A stretch of 64,000 nucleotides of DNA from assembly GCA_964457365.1 (NCBI GenBank), contig CAYWFP010000001.1:1-64000 (forward strand). The letters run 5' to 3'. How positions within the stretch are numbered: the stretch's first letter is position 1; each line of letters starts with the position of its first letter. Origin of the DNA: CAYWFP01 sp964457365 (GTDB taxonomy: Bacteria > Planctomycetota > SZUA-567). Below, piece after piece: positions 28,472-36,771 of the stretch. A program made the translations under genes and the position numbers. The notes beneath the pieces were generated by a model. The model saw nothing but the letters and a program-made list of their open reading frames with translations, was not told the DNA's origin and did no database searches.

Positions 28472-28927
28472 GTGTATCGCGGGCTGTTTCTTGTCCTGTT
28501 TCACAGTGCGCTTCTCTTTGCCGTGCTGTTCGGCTTCATGTTCGTGCGCAGTATGTTCTGGCGGGAAAGCTATCGTGTTCTTCTCGACGAGAATCGGATC
28601 AAATTCGTATCGCAGAGCGGTTATCTTTTCATATTCCTCGGGAAAGGATACAGAGGAATAAGTTGGCCTGAACGAACGGGATATGACCGGGAAAAAACGC
28701 AGGGAGAAGTATTCACCCAGATAGCATGGTGGCGGTCGCCTCCGTTTCGTTGTCATTATATTTCTTGGGGGTGGGTAAATATCGTTATTGTGTCGATATC
28801 GTACTCGTTTCTCTTCTTGTGTGCCCTCTGGCTTCCCTTTTTCTTCGCTTCCTTCGCTTCCTGGCGCGGGCATCCGGTCTGCTGTTGGAGAAAAAAACCG
28901 GCGCCCCGCGGGGCGCCGGCTGGTTGA
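28472..28927 (+). CDS. Hypothetical membrane protein, AT-richer than neighbours
   Basis: This protein of about 151 residues has an N-terminal membrane helix (GLFLVLFHSALLFAVLFGFMF), a polar middle segment and a C-terminal helix (VNIVIVSISYSFLFLCALWLPFFFA). The helix-soluble-helix plan recalls a family of small planctomycete membrane proteins. I chose the GTG at 28472 because AAAGG is 6 bases upstream; an ATG at 28466 touches that AAAGG. Base composition is lower in GC than adjacent genes. Its last residues (KKPAPRGAPAG) are encoded by the terminator hairpin of the facing gene, so the natural C-terminus may have been lost. Confidence 0.6.
   Translation: MYRGLFLVLFHSALLFAVLFGFMFVRSMFWRESYRVLLDENRIKFVSQSGYLFIFLGKGYRGISWPERTGYDREKTQGEVFTQIAWWRSPPFRCHYISWGWVNIVIVSISYSFLFLCALWLPFFFASFASWRGHPVCCWRKKPAPRGAPAG
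28891..28920 (-). terminator. Strong intrinsic terminator of the large lipoprotein gene
   Basis: A perfect 22-base GC palindrome (28898-28919, arms CCGGCGCCCC and GGGGCGCCGG) is followed on the minus strand by seven T residues. It ends transcription of the minus-strand lipoprotein gene and lies inside the 3' end of the facing plus-strand gene. Confidence 0.9.
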
Positions 28928-28948
28928 CAACGACAAGACGCGGCGGGA

Positions 28949-31330
28949 TTACGGCGCCGGCTCTTCTTCCACCTCCTCGATCACCTCGACTTCTTCGGCC
29001 GGCGGTTCGGCGGATTTGTCGCTGAAGACCAGATCGCCGTAAAGGCCGCTGCGACCGTTGCTGCCGAGTGTGCGCGCCCACTGGATCACCTCGAAGGCAG
29101 GGCCGTCCCGCGGTTCGGGTTCGCGCTTCTTCCCTTCTTCGCGCTTGCGGTCGTCTTCGGTCGGGCCCAGGTCGCGCCGGGCCGCTTCGCCGAGGTTGTA
29201 GATATTGATATCCTCGTCTTCCTCCTCTTCCTCGTCGGGCTCGAACTCGTCGCGGTCGACGCGGGATGCGTGGTAGTCGTTGCGCGTAAGGTTGAAACCC
29301 CACTTGGTCCCGATAGCCGGCGGGGCGGTGAGGCCGAGGCTGCGGTAGGGAATCAGCATCTCGACGGTATAGCGGTCTATCTCGCGACGGACGGCGTGTT
29401 CCCACGGCGGGTTCCAGTCGATCCCGAGACGGCTCGAGCGGTCCAGCGCGACGTTGCGGACGTTGACGGCGAACTGGAAATAGTCGCGGCCGCGGTCGAG
29501 CGGGTCGATAAACACCTCGACGCTCTCGTCGTAGTGAACCTTGTCGTCGCGGTTCAACGCCCGGGTGGTCATGCGGTCGGGATCCTCCGCCTCGCACTGC
29601 ACGCCGATCAGCAGGCCCTGTGCATGAAACGCCACGCGCGCGTCGATAATCCTGTCGGGCACCTTCTGGTACCCCAGGACGCTGAAGTCCTCGAGCTTCT
29701 CGGCTTCGCTCCAGCCCTTCTCGGTCAATCGTCCGTCGATGCGCACCGGCCCGTCGAAACGGTAGGCCGGCGCGGACTTCTTCGGCGTGATAATGAGCTG
29801 CTGCCGGGTCGAGCCGACGCCGGGCATGTTGACCAACAGCACCGGGTTGTCGCCGCGCAGCCCCGTCGGGGTGATGGTGAACTTGGCCACGCCCTCGTAT
29901 CCGGCGCCGAGGGTGAACTGTATCGCCCGCGGCTCGATGGTCCACGGCGTGGTCGGTTCCTCGTATTCCCAGACGAGCTGGCCGACGATGTCGCGCGCGC
30001 TGGGATTGGCGATGACGAAGCTGATTTCGCGCGTCAGGGCCGGATCGTCCAGCGCCTTGCACGCCTGCCGGGCGATCATAAGCACCTCGCGCCGCAGCGT
30101 CAGTTGCGCGTAGGCGTCGCTGAGGATGTCGATCTTTTCGATGGTCGGGTTGCCCGAGGAACTGGTGCCGTCGGCGTTGACGGTCAGCGAGTCGATATGG
30201 CTGCCCATGCCGGCGGTGCCGTAGACGTTCCAGTCGAGCGTGTCCAGCGTGGCGTCGAGAACGCAGATATGCGGCCGGTCCGAGAGCGTGGCGGTGTACT
30301 CGCGTCCGAGCCCGGTCAATTCGCCCCCGCCGAGACCGCCGGTGACGACGTAGCGCACGGGTGGCGAGTCAAGCGTCTTCAGCGGCAGCGAACGGTGATA
30401 ATACTTGCCGCCCGAGACGACGAGGTCGACCTTGCGCGAGTCCAGGAGCGAACCGAGGCGCTCGAGAATCACCGCGTTGACGCGCTTGGCGCCGAAGAGC
30501 GGCTGGCGCAGCAGAAAAATCGTCCACGTCGCGTTGAGCGGGCGTTCGTCCAGATCCCTCTCCAGCCAGGCAACGGCGGCGCGGCTGTTGCGCTTGTCGC
30601 GCAGCCACATCGCGTCCATGGCGATGACGTGCACGCAGCCGAAGGTATGGCTCCAGAACGGCGAGGGCTCGATCGTTTCAGACAGCAGACTCTGCGGCAC
30701 GCGTTCCTGTTCTTCGGGAAGAAAATAAAGTGGCGAGCGGTGCAGGATCTCCGTCAGCGGCCGGAAAAAATCCCGCTGCCAGGTTTCCACCGCGACCGTC
30801 TCGCCCGTCTCTGTCAGCGGCGGCAGTTCCCCGCCGGTGAAGAGTACCGCATCGGGATGCGCCTCGGCGAGACGACCGGCCGCGCGCGCCAGCGCGTCCG
30901 GGTCGCCCCCGCCGCCACCGAGGAAAGCGAGCTTGACCGGCGCGCCCGGTTCCAGCCGCGGCCGCAGATAGATCGCCGGACCGTCGACGTCGTCCAGAAG
31001 CAGTTTGTAAATACGCGTTTCTTCTTTGGGCCGTTCGACCGGGACGGTGTGCTGCGTACCGCGCCGGCCGACGCGACGGACTTTGAAAAGCCCGCCGTGA
31101 GTGCGCACGCCCGGGACGCAGAGACGGTCGGTCTCGAACCGGATTTTCACTTTTTCCGGATTCGCGTCGACGAGGAACGGTCCCTTGACGATTTTCGGAT
31201 TGCCCGGCGTCAAGGTCGGATCCGGTATCGGCTGATCGGCACAGCCGCAGACGAAGGCGAATGCGACAAGAAAAAGGAGGACAGAAACTTGCAGGAACGC
31301 GCAAAGTTGCCGTCGGGGATCGGTTCTCAT
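28949..31330 (-). CDS. Large lipoprotein: phosphoesterase-like plus CBM9-like domains
   Basis: This protein has 793 residues. The signal sequence (VSVLLFLVAFAFVCGC) ends in a lipobox-like VCGC. The first half contains a metallophosphatase-like core (VKLAFLGGGGGD, DAVLFTGGELPP, VHVIAMDAMW, VDLVVSGGKYYHRSLPL), but the usual GDxxD and GNHE motifs are degenerate, so phosphatase activity is doubtful. Residues about 545-690 resemble a CBM9-type domain (FDGPVRIDGRLTEKGWSEAEKLEDF, ESVEVFIDPLDRGRDYFQF). The tail is highly acidic. The start at 31330 suits the signal peptide; an ATG at 31372 is possible. Likely surface-attached or periplasmic; role unknown. Confidence 0.78.
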   Translation of the reverse strand: MRTDPRRQLCAFLQVSVLLFLVAFAFVCGCADQPIPDPTLTPGNPKIVKGPFLVDANPEKVKIRFETDRLCVPGVRTHGGLFKVRRVGRRGTQHTVPVERPKEETRIYKLLLDDVDGPAIYLRPRLEPGAPVKLAFLGGGGGDPDALARAAGRLAEAHPDAVLFTGGELPPLTETGETVAVETWQRDFFRPLTEILHRSPLYFLPEEQERVPQSLLSETIEPSPFWSHTFGCVHVIAMDAMWLRDKRNSRAAVAWLERDLDERPLNATWTIFLLRQPLFGAKRVNAVILERLGSLLDSRKVDLVVSGGKYYHRSLPLKTLDSPPVRYVVTGGLGGGELTGLGREYTATLSDRPHICVLDATLDTLDWNVYGTAGMGSHIDSLTVNADGTSSSGNPTIEKIDILSDAYAQLTLRREVLMIARQACKALDDPALTREISFVIANPSARDIVGQLVWEYEEPTTPWTIEPRAIQFTLGAGYEGVAKFTITPTGLRGDNPVLLVNMPGVGSTRQQLIITPKKSAPAYRFDGPVRIDGRLTEKGWSEAEKLEDFSVLGYQKVPDRIIDARVAFHAQGLLIGVQCEAEDPDRMTTRALNRDDKVHYDESVEVFIDPLDRGRDYFQFAVNVRNVALDRSSRLGIDWNPPWEHAVRREIDRYTVEMLIPYRSLGLTAPPAIGTKWGFNLTRNDYHASRVDRDEFEPDEEEEEDEDINIYNLGEAARRDLGPTEDDRKREEGKKREPEPRDGPAFEVIQWARTLGSNGRSGLYGDLVFSDKSAEPPAEEVEVIEEVEEEPAP

Positions 31331-31684
31331 CTGCGTCACTGACTCCGAATGACCGGAAGCGGTCGTCAACATGTCAAAATATCACAGAAATGACAAAGAA
31401 AGTGCGAGCCGGTTTCGGAATTCACTGTTGTCAAGGCCTGTCCATCTATCTTGTATGGATGTAAAGAGGATAGGTCAAGCAAAAAGGGAAAGCACCAACG
31501 AGTACCGTTTTTCGGGCGCAAACAACGTTTTTTCCTATTGACTGCTTACCCCGACAATTTGATAATTGCGCCATCCTTCGCGATTGCGCGTTTCGCTTGT
31601 GGGGATTGCGGAGGAACCTGCGGTCGACTGACGGCCGGGGGGGGAGTGTCAGCAAGCGTGGTACGCGAGCACTAGGGGGAGCAG
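31331..31684. other. 354-base intergenic region with a divergent promoter area
   Basis: This gap lies between the divergent large lipoprotein gene and the 186-residue hypothetical. It is AT-rich from about 31370 to 31560 and GC-rich with an eight-G run (31637-31644) closer to the plus-strand gene. A good sigma-70 promoter lies at 31538-31566. The segment 31430-31490 has short dyads (CATC...GATG), but I recognise no riboswitch or small RNA. Confidence 0.5.
31538..31566 (+). promoter_or_regulatory. Predicted sigma-70 promoter
   Basis: TTGACT (31538-31543), an exact 17-base spacer and GATAAT (31561-31566): 5 of 6 matches in each hexamer. It would give a 5' leader of about 110 bases before the GTG of the following gene. 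Confidence 0.65.
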
Positions 31685-32245
31685 GTGGACAGGGATTCAG
31701 AGGCCGCCTTCGACGGTCTGCCAAATCGTTTGTATGCATCGGGCAATCAGAAATCCCTCGGCGCGGTGTACGACCAGCACTTTTATGCTGTACGACACGA
31801 AGCCGGGGAAACGATCGCCTTTCCGTTTCCGCAGAAACATTTCAACGCCTTGATCGCTTTCCATCGCGCCACGAACGTGGAAGAGCGCCGCGTCATTGCC
31901 ATGGAACTTCTGGAGTACGGCATGCGCTTTGCGCTCTGCTACGGCCAGGGCGCCGACGAGATGGCCGAGCTCATCGACGAACTTGTCGACGAGTACAACT
32001 ACATGCACAACGGCTGCACGGTCTTCAGCACCGTGCACGAGGACGGCGATATCGGCGACGCTCTCGCCTACTTCGTCCTGCCCAACGGTCTTGCCGACAC
32101 CGGGCTGATCCTCAGCCTCGGTGACGACGGCGACTTCGACCAGTGGACCGAGACCTTCGATTCGCTGATTCACGGCGAAGGCGCCGAGATCGAGGAAGAG
32201 GACGAGATGCCGATCGTCGGCGCACCCGAGATGGCGTGCGTCTGA
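31685..32245 (+). CDS. Hypothetical acidic protein
   Basis: This 186-residue protein has no signal or membrane helix. It is strongly acidic, especially at the C-terminus (EGAEIEEEDEMP). The mid-region is helical (VEERRVIAMELLEYGMRFALC, ADEMAELIDELVDEYNYM). The GTG start has GGGGGAG 5 bases upstream and a long leader from a good promoter. A terminator follows the stop, so the gene is monocistronic. I recognise no family. Confidence 0.75.
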   Translation: MDRDSEAAFDGLPNRLYASGNQKSLGAVYDQHFYAVRHEAGETIAFPFPQKHFNALIAFHRATNVEERRVIAMELLEYGMRFALCYGQGADEMAELIDELVDEYNYMHNGCTVFSTVHEDGDIGDALAYFVLPNGLADTGLILSLGDDGDFDQWTETFDSLIHGEGAEIEEEDEMPIVGAPEMACV

Positions 32246-32279
32246 AAGACGAACCGACGAAGGCAGGCGGCACACGCTG

Positions 32280-32306
32280 AACCCGGCGCATTCGCGGCCG
32301 GGTTTT
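32280..32306 (+). terminator. Intrinsic terminator
   Basis: AACCCGGC and GCCGGGTT arms flank a short loop and are followed by TTTTCTCTT. It lies 35 bases after the stop of the acidic hypothetical gene. Confidence 0.75.
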
Positions 32307-32331
32307 CTCTTGGCGTCGTGCGGGAGAAGAG

Positions 32332-32751
32332 ATGATCAAGTACGAACACATGACCGAGGAAGAGACCGAACAGCTCCTGGAGGAGCTCGAGCAGTTCCGC
32401 CGGGAGAAAGACAAGATCCGCTCGCTCGTGGGCCAGATCGGCGGCACCAAGGCGGCTTCCCGCGATCGGATCATCAACCTCGGTTTCATCGTCGCTATCG
32501 CCGTGATCCTGGCGATGGATCTCGTACGCCATATGCTGAATATCGACAGATGGTGGATTCCGGAGATGCTCTCGCTCGAGATCGCGGTCTTTCTGGTCTC
32601 GATCAAGATCATCTGGATGATCCACCTGCAGTCGCGGGTGGAGCATTTCCAGTTCTGGATTCTCAACGCCATCGAGTTCCGCCTCAACGACGCGGTCAAG
32701 CGCCTGCGGGATATCGAGGACAAGATCGACAAACCGTCCTCTGACGCGTGA
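32332..32751 (+). CDS. Membrane protein with N-terminal coiled coil
   Basis: This 139-residue protein starts with a charged coiled-coil helix (EEETEQLLEELEQFRREKDKI). Two transmembrane helices follow (about 48-68, INLGFIVAIAVILAMDLV, and about 82-100, LEIAVFLVSIKIIWMI), with a cytoplasmic amphipathic tail (VKRLRDIEDKIDK). GGGAG lies 6 bases before the ATG. It is followed by the PilZ and GNAT genes on the same strand and may be cotranscribed with them. No known family is recognised. Confidence 0.8.
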   Translation: MIKYEHMTEEETEQLLEELEQFRREKDKIRSLVGQIGGTKAASRDRIINLGFIVAIAVILAMDLVRHMLNIDRWWIPEMLSLEIAVFLVSIKIIWMIHLQSRVEHFQFWILNAIEFRLNDAVKRLRDIEDKIDKPSSDA

Positions 32752-32815
32752 AAACCCTTTGCGCCGCGCGCCGCGCGTGGCACAATCGTTCCGGGCTGTG
32801 ACCGAAAGGATGGCC

Positions 32816-33196
32816 ATGGATACGAATCGCGACCAGCGGGAAGCCGAGCGCTATCAGATCGACGCGGACATTCTCTTCTGCGCCAACACCGAGGTCACGC
32901 ACGCGGAGGTGGTGAACGTATCGCGCAAAGGCGTTCGCTTCGAGACGGCCGAGCCGCTCTCGATCCTGATGCGCATTACCACCCGCGAAGCGCAGGAGAC
33001 CCACGGCGCGCGTCTGGTCTGGGCGCAACGCGACGAGGACGGCCGGATGAGCTACGGCTTTGAGTTCATCTCCGATGCCGAGTACGAAACGGCACGGATC
33101 CGGCCTGACGAAGGCGAGTCCGACGTCGAGGCGTTGCGCGCGGAAGTGCGGCATCTGCGCACGGAGTTGGCGCGGCTGCGCGGAGGTCGGGCGTGA
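32816..33196 (+). CDS. PilZ-domain protein
   Basis: This 126-residue single-domain protein has the two PilZ binding signatures in a relaxed form: the arginine motif REAERYQID (about residues 8-16) and NVSRKGVRF, which matches (D/N)-x-S-x-x-G. It most likely binds c-di-GMP. The C-terminus is a short coiled coil (VEALRAEVRHLRTELARL). The ATG at 32816 has AAAGGA 5 bases upstream; longer in-frame options have none. It overlaps the GNAT gene by 4 bases, so translation is coupled. No target is evident; an EAL-HDOD protein is encoded at 14187-15401. Confidence 0.82.
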   Translation: MDTNRDQREAERYQIDADILFCANTEVTHAEVVNVSRKGVRFETAEPLSILMRITTREAQETHGARLVWAQRDEDGRMSYGFEFISDAEYETARIRPDEGESDVEALRAEVRHLRTELARLRGGRA

Positions 33197-33675
33197 GCGA
33201 CGAAGAGATCGTCATCGAGGCTGCGCGGCTGGAGGACCAGGGCAAACTCGGCGCGCTCCTGATCGACGTCTACGGCGATCTGCTGCAGCAACGCTTCGCC
33301 GCGGCGAAGAAGGCCGGCGACGCTTCGTTGAACGTCGAGGACGAATTGATGGCCGCGGACGATTTCTACTTCTCCTCGCCGGAGATGATGGATTGCTGCC
33401 TCTTCGCCAAGAAGGGCGATACCGTCGTCGGCGCCGCCTGCGTCAACCCGTATACCTCGGAGCTTCAATACATCGCCATCCGTTCGGCTTTCCGTATGCG
33501 CGGCTGGGGCCGCAAACTCGTCGAGGCCGCGCTGGACGAGCTCCGCCGGCACGGCTGCAATCACGTCAAGATCGACCTGCTCGTCGACGGCAACCAGGAG
33601 GAAACGGAACAGTTCCTGCAGTTGTTGGATTTCATGGAGATCAGCACGGTTCGCCGCATGGGACGGGCATTATGA
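33193..33675 (+). CDS. GNAT-family N-acetyltransferase
   Basis: This 160-residue protein shows the acetyl-CoA binding motif A of GNAT enzymes, AIRSAFRMRGWGRKLVEAAL (about 96-115), with R-x-x-G-x-G spacing kept as R-M-R-G-W-G. The preceding beta strands (CLFAKKGDTVVGAACVNP, LQYIAI) fit the fold. It starts with GTG within the overlapping GTGA of the PilZ gene. The acceptor substrate cannot be predicted. Coupling to a PilZ gene suggests the acetylation could be c-di-GMP-linked, but that is inference. Confidence 0.87.
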   Translation: MSDEEIVIEAARLEDQGKLGALLIDVYGDLLQQRFAAAKKAGDASLNVEDELMAADDFYFSSPEMMDCCLFAKKGDTVVGAACVNPYTSELQYIAIRSAFRMRGWGRKLVEAALDELRRHGCNHVKIDLLVDGNQEETEQFLQLLDFMEISTVRRMGRAL

Positions 33676-33694
33676 ACGAGTTGCCGGTATTTCA

Positions 33695-33726
33695 CGCTTG
33701 TATCAATACTGACAAGCGCTTACACT
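33695..33726 (+). promoter_or_regulatory. Inverted repeat overlapping a predicted promoter
   Basis: CGCTTGT (33695-33701) and ACAAGCG (33712-33718) form a perfect 7-base inverted repeat with a 10-base spacer. It overlaps a plausible promoter, TTGTAT (33698-33703), 17 bases, TACACT (33721-33726). It could be an operator for the downstream zinc-ribbon membrane protein or, less likely, a terminator for the GNAT gene. Confidence 0.4.
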
Positions 33727-33770
33727 GTTTTCTTTCCCGATCTGCCTGGACAACGTAGCGGAGAAGTTGC

Positions 33771-35156
33771 ATGGCCATCGCTTTTAAATGCCCCGGTTGC
33801 GAAAAACTCTTCAAAGTGGATGACGAGCTCGGCGATAAAGTCGCCGCCTGCCTCTGCGGCGTAAAGTTCCGCATCCCCGGCGCTCCCGGCACCTATCCCG
33901 CCCCCGACGCTTATGCGGAACCGGACCAAGAGCCGGTCGAGGAAGCGGGCGCGGCGGTGGACGAGATGGACGAGGATTTCGACGCGGTCGAAACGGCCAC
34001 CGCCGGCGATACGGGCGAGCTGGACGCGATCGACGAAGAGGAGTCGATGCCGGCCGCCGAGCGCGAGGACGAACCGACCGGCGCGCTGGACCTGGGCGAC
34101 GACGAAGATACCGGCGTCGAGGAATTGGACGACGAGGAGCTGCCCGAAGACGAAGCCGAGGAAGTCGAAGAGGAAGCCGAAGAAGCCGCGGAGCAAGAAC
34201 CCGAATACGACGAAATCATGACTCCGCTCGGCGAGGGTGAGGAAGATACCGACAGCGAGACCGGCGAGGTACTGGTCCATCCCAAGAAGGTCGACGACAC
34301 CACCGACGGCGTCGAAGCGGTTGCGGGCGAGGCGGTCGCCGCCGCGCCGCAGAGTTGGCCGGGGAAGATCCTGTTGCTGCTGGGCGTGCTGGCGTTGATC
34401 GCCGCGCTCTTCCTGCCTTGGTTGCAGGCGCGCGCGTGGCTCGCGCCCGGCGCGAACGGATCGGAACTTCTCGAAGACGGTGGCGGCAACGGTGGCGCCG
34501 AGGGCGACGGTTTGGCCGACGAGATGATGGACGACTTCGCCGACGAGAATCCGCCCGCTCCTGACGGAGTGACCGCGCTGCCGGCGAAGGACGATTCCGT
34601 CAACGGCTTGAACGTGGTGCTGCAGGGCGCAAAGAAGACGCCGCTGCCGTACCTCCTCTTCGGCGGCATCGGGCTGTCGCTGATTCTGCTGCTCCTGGCG
34701 CTGATCAATATGCGCCTGACCATGATCGGCGGCCTGGTGCTGACGCTGCTGGCCGTGGGCGCTACCGCCGGCGGCATCGTCGGCGTGGCGCAACTCAATC
34801 CGGCGGCGCCGGGGGATATGGCCGCGCTGGTCGGCCAGGCCGGGATCGGCTTCTGGTGCACTGTCGGCGGCGCCGTGCTGGTCCTGCTCGGCGGTTTGCT
34901 CTGCTCGTTCGGCGTCTTCGTCGGTGCGCCGGCGGCGAAGGCCGAGACCCCCGCACGCGGGCGACGCGGACGGCGCGAAGTCAAGACGCCCTCGCGCCGA
35001 CGCGGCCGGGCCAAAGTCGAGGAGGAGAGCGAAGAAGACGGCGGCGAGGCAGAAGAAGACGAAGAAGAAACCGAAGAGAAGCCGGCCCGGCGCACCCGGC
35101 GCGACCGCGGACGCGACAAGAGCGAACGCACGCCGCGCAGCCGCCGCCGGCGTTGA
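33771..35156 (+). CDS. Zinc-ribbon membrane protein with acidic linker and basic tail
   Basis: This 461-residue protein has four regions. A zinc-ribbon-like N-terminus (CPGCEKLFKV...ACLCG, about 6-34) is followed by a long acidic linker (about 45-185, rich in E and D). Four transmembrane helices follow (about 200-225, 285-307, 315-340 and 360-385). The C-terminus is a highly charged basic tail ending RGRDKSERTPRSRRRR. GGAG lies 8 bases before the ATG. Zinc-ribbon plus multi-helix membrane proteins are common in Planctomycetes and have unknown function. A strong terminator follows. Confidence 0.8.
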   Translation: MAIAFKCPGCEKLFKVDDELGDKVAACLCGVKFRIPGAPGTYPAPDAYAEPDQEPVEEAGAAVDEMDEDFDAVETATAGDTGELDAIDEEESMPAAEREDEPTGALDLGDDEDTGVEELDDEELPEDEAEEVEEEAEEAAEQEPEYDEIMTPLGEGEEDTDSETGEVLVHPKKVDDTTDGVEAVAGEAVAAAPQSWPGKILLLLGVLALIAALFLPWLQARAWLAPGANGSELLEDGGGNGGAEGDGLADEMMDDFADENPPAPDGVTALPAKDDSVNGLNVVLQGAKKTPLPYLLFGGIGLSLILLLLALINMRLTMIGGLVLTLLAVGATAGGIVGVAQLNPAAPGDMAALVGQAGIGFWCTVGGAVLVLLGGLLCSFGVFVGAPAAKAETPARGRRGRREVKTPSRRRGRAKVEEESEEDGGEAEEDEEETEEKPARRTRRDRGRDKSERTPRSRRRR

Positions 35157-35178
35157 ACGTCCGTACCGATAGGCCACC

Positions 35179-35208
35179 AGCCCCGCGCTTGCCGGCGCGG
35201 GGCTTTTT
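35179..35208 (+). terminator. Intrinsic terminator
   Basis: AGCCCCGCGC and GCGCGGGGCT arms with a 6-base loop are followed by a T run. It ends the zinc-ribbon membrane-protein transcript and lies 13 bases before the CCA-adding enzyme gene. Confidence 0.88.
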
Positions 35209-35220
35209 GCAGGAACGATG

Positions 35221-36630
35221 ATGCAGGTCGATAGCGGCGCGCGCGAGATCCTGAACGCCCTGCACGAAGCCGGCCATGTCGCCTATCTCGTCGGCGGCTG
35301 CGTGCGCGATTTCCTGATGGGCAAAACGCCCAAGGACTGGGACATCGCCACCGACGCCACACCGATGCGCATCGAAGACCTGTTCGAGAAGACCGTCCCC
35401 GTCGGCAAGGCCTTCGGCGTCATGCTCGTCGTTCGGGACGGGCGCGAATACGAAGTCGCCACCTTCCGCGCCGAGACCGGCTACGCCGACGGCCGCCGCC
35501 CGGATGCGGTGCGCTTCTCGACCGCCGAGGAGGACGTCAAGCGCCGCGACTTCACCGTCAACGCGCTGCTGTACGATATCGAGGAAGAGAAGGTGATCGA
35601 TTACGTCGGTGGCCGTGCGGATATCGACGATCGGCTCTTGCGCACCGTTGGCGCGCCGCGCGAACGTTTTCTCGAGGATCATCTGCGCCTGCTGCGCGCG
35701 GTGCGTTTCGCCGCGCGGACCGGTTTCGCGATCGAGACGCAGACACTGGCGGCGATGCGCGAGATGGCCGCGCTGGCGGTTACCGTCAGCGCCGAGCGCC
35801 GCGGCGATGAACTGACGCGGATGTTCGGCGAAGGCTACGCCGCGCCGAGCTTGCACCGGCTGGCCGAGACGGGATTGCTGCGGCACGCGCTGCCGGAGGT
35901 GGCCCGATTGCAGGGGGTGCCGCAGCCGGAGGCGTTTCATCCCGAGGGCGATGTCTACACGCACACGCGCATCATGACCGAGATGCTGGACGAGACGATT
36001 GCCGCCTCGCTGCAGGCCGAAGGTGAAGGCGGGCGGGAGCGCTACCTTCGCGACGACGAGTTCGGGCGGCTGGTCTTTCCCGATCCGAAAGAACGGCAGA
36101 TCCTGGCGTGGGCGGTGTTGCTGCACGACACCGGCAAACCGGAGACCATCACCTACAGCGACCGCATCCGCTTCAACCGGCACGACGAAGCCGGCGCGGC
36201 GATGGCCGAGGAGATTCTCCGGCGGCTGAAACGTCCGGCCGCGCTCTGCGAGACGGTGCGCGACATCATCGGACGGCACATGCACTTCGCCATGCTCGAG
36301 CGGATGCGCGAGGCCAAGCGCCGGCGTTTTCTGCAGGATCCGCTGTTTCCGCTGCACCTGGAGCTTCATCGCCTCGACTGCCAGAGCAGTCACCGGATGC
36401 TGCACAACTATCACTACGGCCTGCGCGCCTGGCTTCAAGAACAGGAGCGCGAGCCGCCGCCGGCGCCGCTGCTGAGCGGCAGGGACCTGATCGAGATGGG
36501 TTACCGCCCCGGACCGAACATGGGCGAGATCCTCGAGGCGGTCGAGGACGGCCAGCTCGAGGGGAGCTTGAAAAGCCCGGAAGAAGCCCGCGCTTTCGTC
36601 GAGCGCGAATTTCCGATCGAGGAACAATAA
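35221..36630 (+). CDS. cca: CCA-adding enzyme / poly(A) polymerase family nucleotidyltransferase with HD domain
   Basis: This 469-residue class II tRNA nucleotidyltransferase has YLVGGCVRDFLMG (22-34), the metal-binding DWDIAT (Asp39, Asp41), the RRDFTVNAL motif (about 105-113) and RLLRAVRFAARTGF in the RNA-binding neck. The C-terminal HD domain (LLHDTGKPETI) is found in CCA enzymes with added phosphohydrolase activity. The ATG at 35221 is chosen because AGGA is 6 bases upstream. Cytoplasmic role: repair or synthesis of tRNA 3' CCA ends. A poly(A) polymerase role cannot be fully excluded. Confidence 0.92.
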   Translation: MQVDSGAREILNALHEAGHVAYLVGGCVRDFLMGKTPKDWDIATDATPMRIEDLFEKTVPVGKAFGVMLVVRDGREYEVATFRAETGYADGRRPDAVRFSTAEEDVKRRDFTVNALLYDIEEEKVIDYVGGRADIDDRLLRTVGAPRERFLEDHLRLLRAVRFAARTGFAIETQTLAAMREMAALAVTVSAERRGDELTRMFGEGYAAPSLHRLAETGLLRHALPEVARLQGVPQPEAFHPEGDVYTHTRIMTEMLDETIAASLQAEGEGGRERYLRDDEFGRLVFPDPKERQILAWAVLLHDTGKPETITYSDRIRFNRHDEAGAAMAEEILRRLKRPAALCETVRDIIGRHMHFAMLERMREAKRRRFLQDPLFPLHLELHRLDCQSSHRMLHNYHYGLRAWLQEQEREPPPAPLLSGRDLIEMGYRPGPNMGEILEAVEDGQLEGSLKSPEEARAFVEREFPIEEQ

Positions 36631-36771
36631 ACAGACGCCCGACGTGCGCCGGGCGGCGGCAGGTCGCCTGCATTGTCGCTCGTCGGTCGGAATGGCGGCA
36701 TTTCCTCCTCCTCGCTTCGCGCAGGCGACAGCCGGCGCTCCGGCTGATTGTCGAATAACTTACTGCAGTCC
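36631..36771. other. Convergent intergenic region with hairpins
   Basis: Two GC-rich dyads are visible: CGCCCG...CGGGCG near 36637-36656 and AGCCGG-CGCT-CCGGCT near 36730-36746. Neither is followed by a convincing T run. They may act as weak or factor-dependent terminators for the two converging genes. No ORF is supported. Confidence 0.35.

Noticed and set aside
28286..28936. Minus-strand open frame of 216 codons
   Set aside because: It overlaps two better-supported plus-strand genes with ribosome sites and membrane topology, and crosses the terminator.
31331..31684. Riboswitch or small RNA
   Set aside because: Only short dyads and a G-run are visible; no known aptamer core could be matched.
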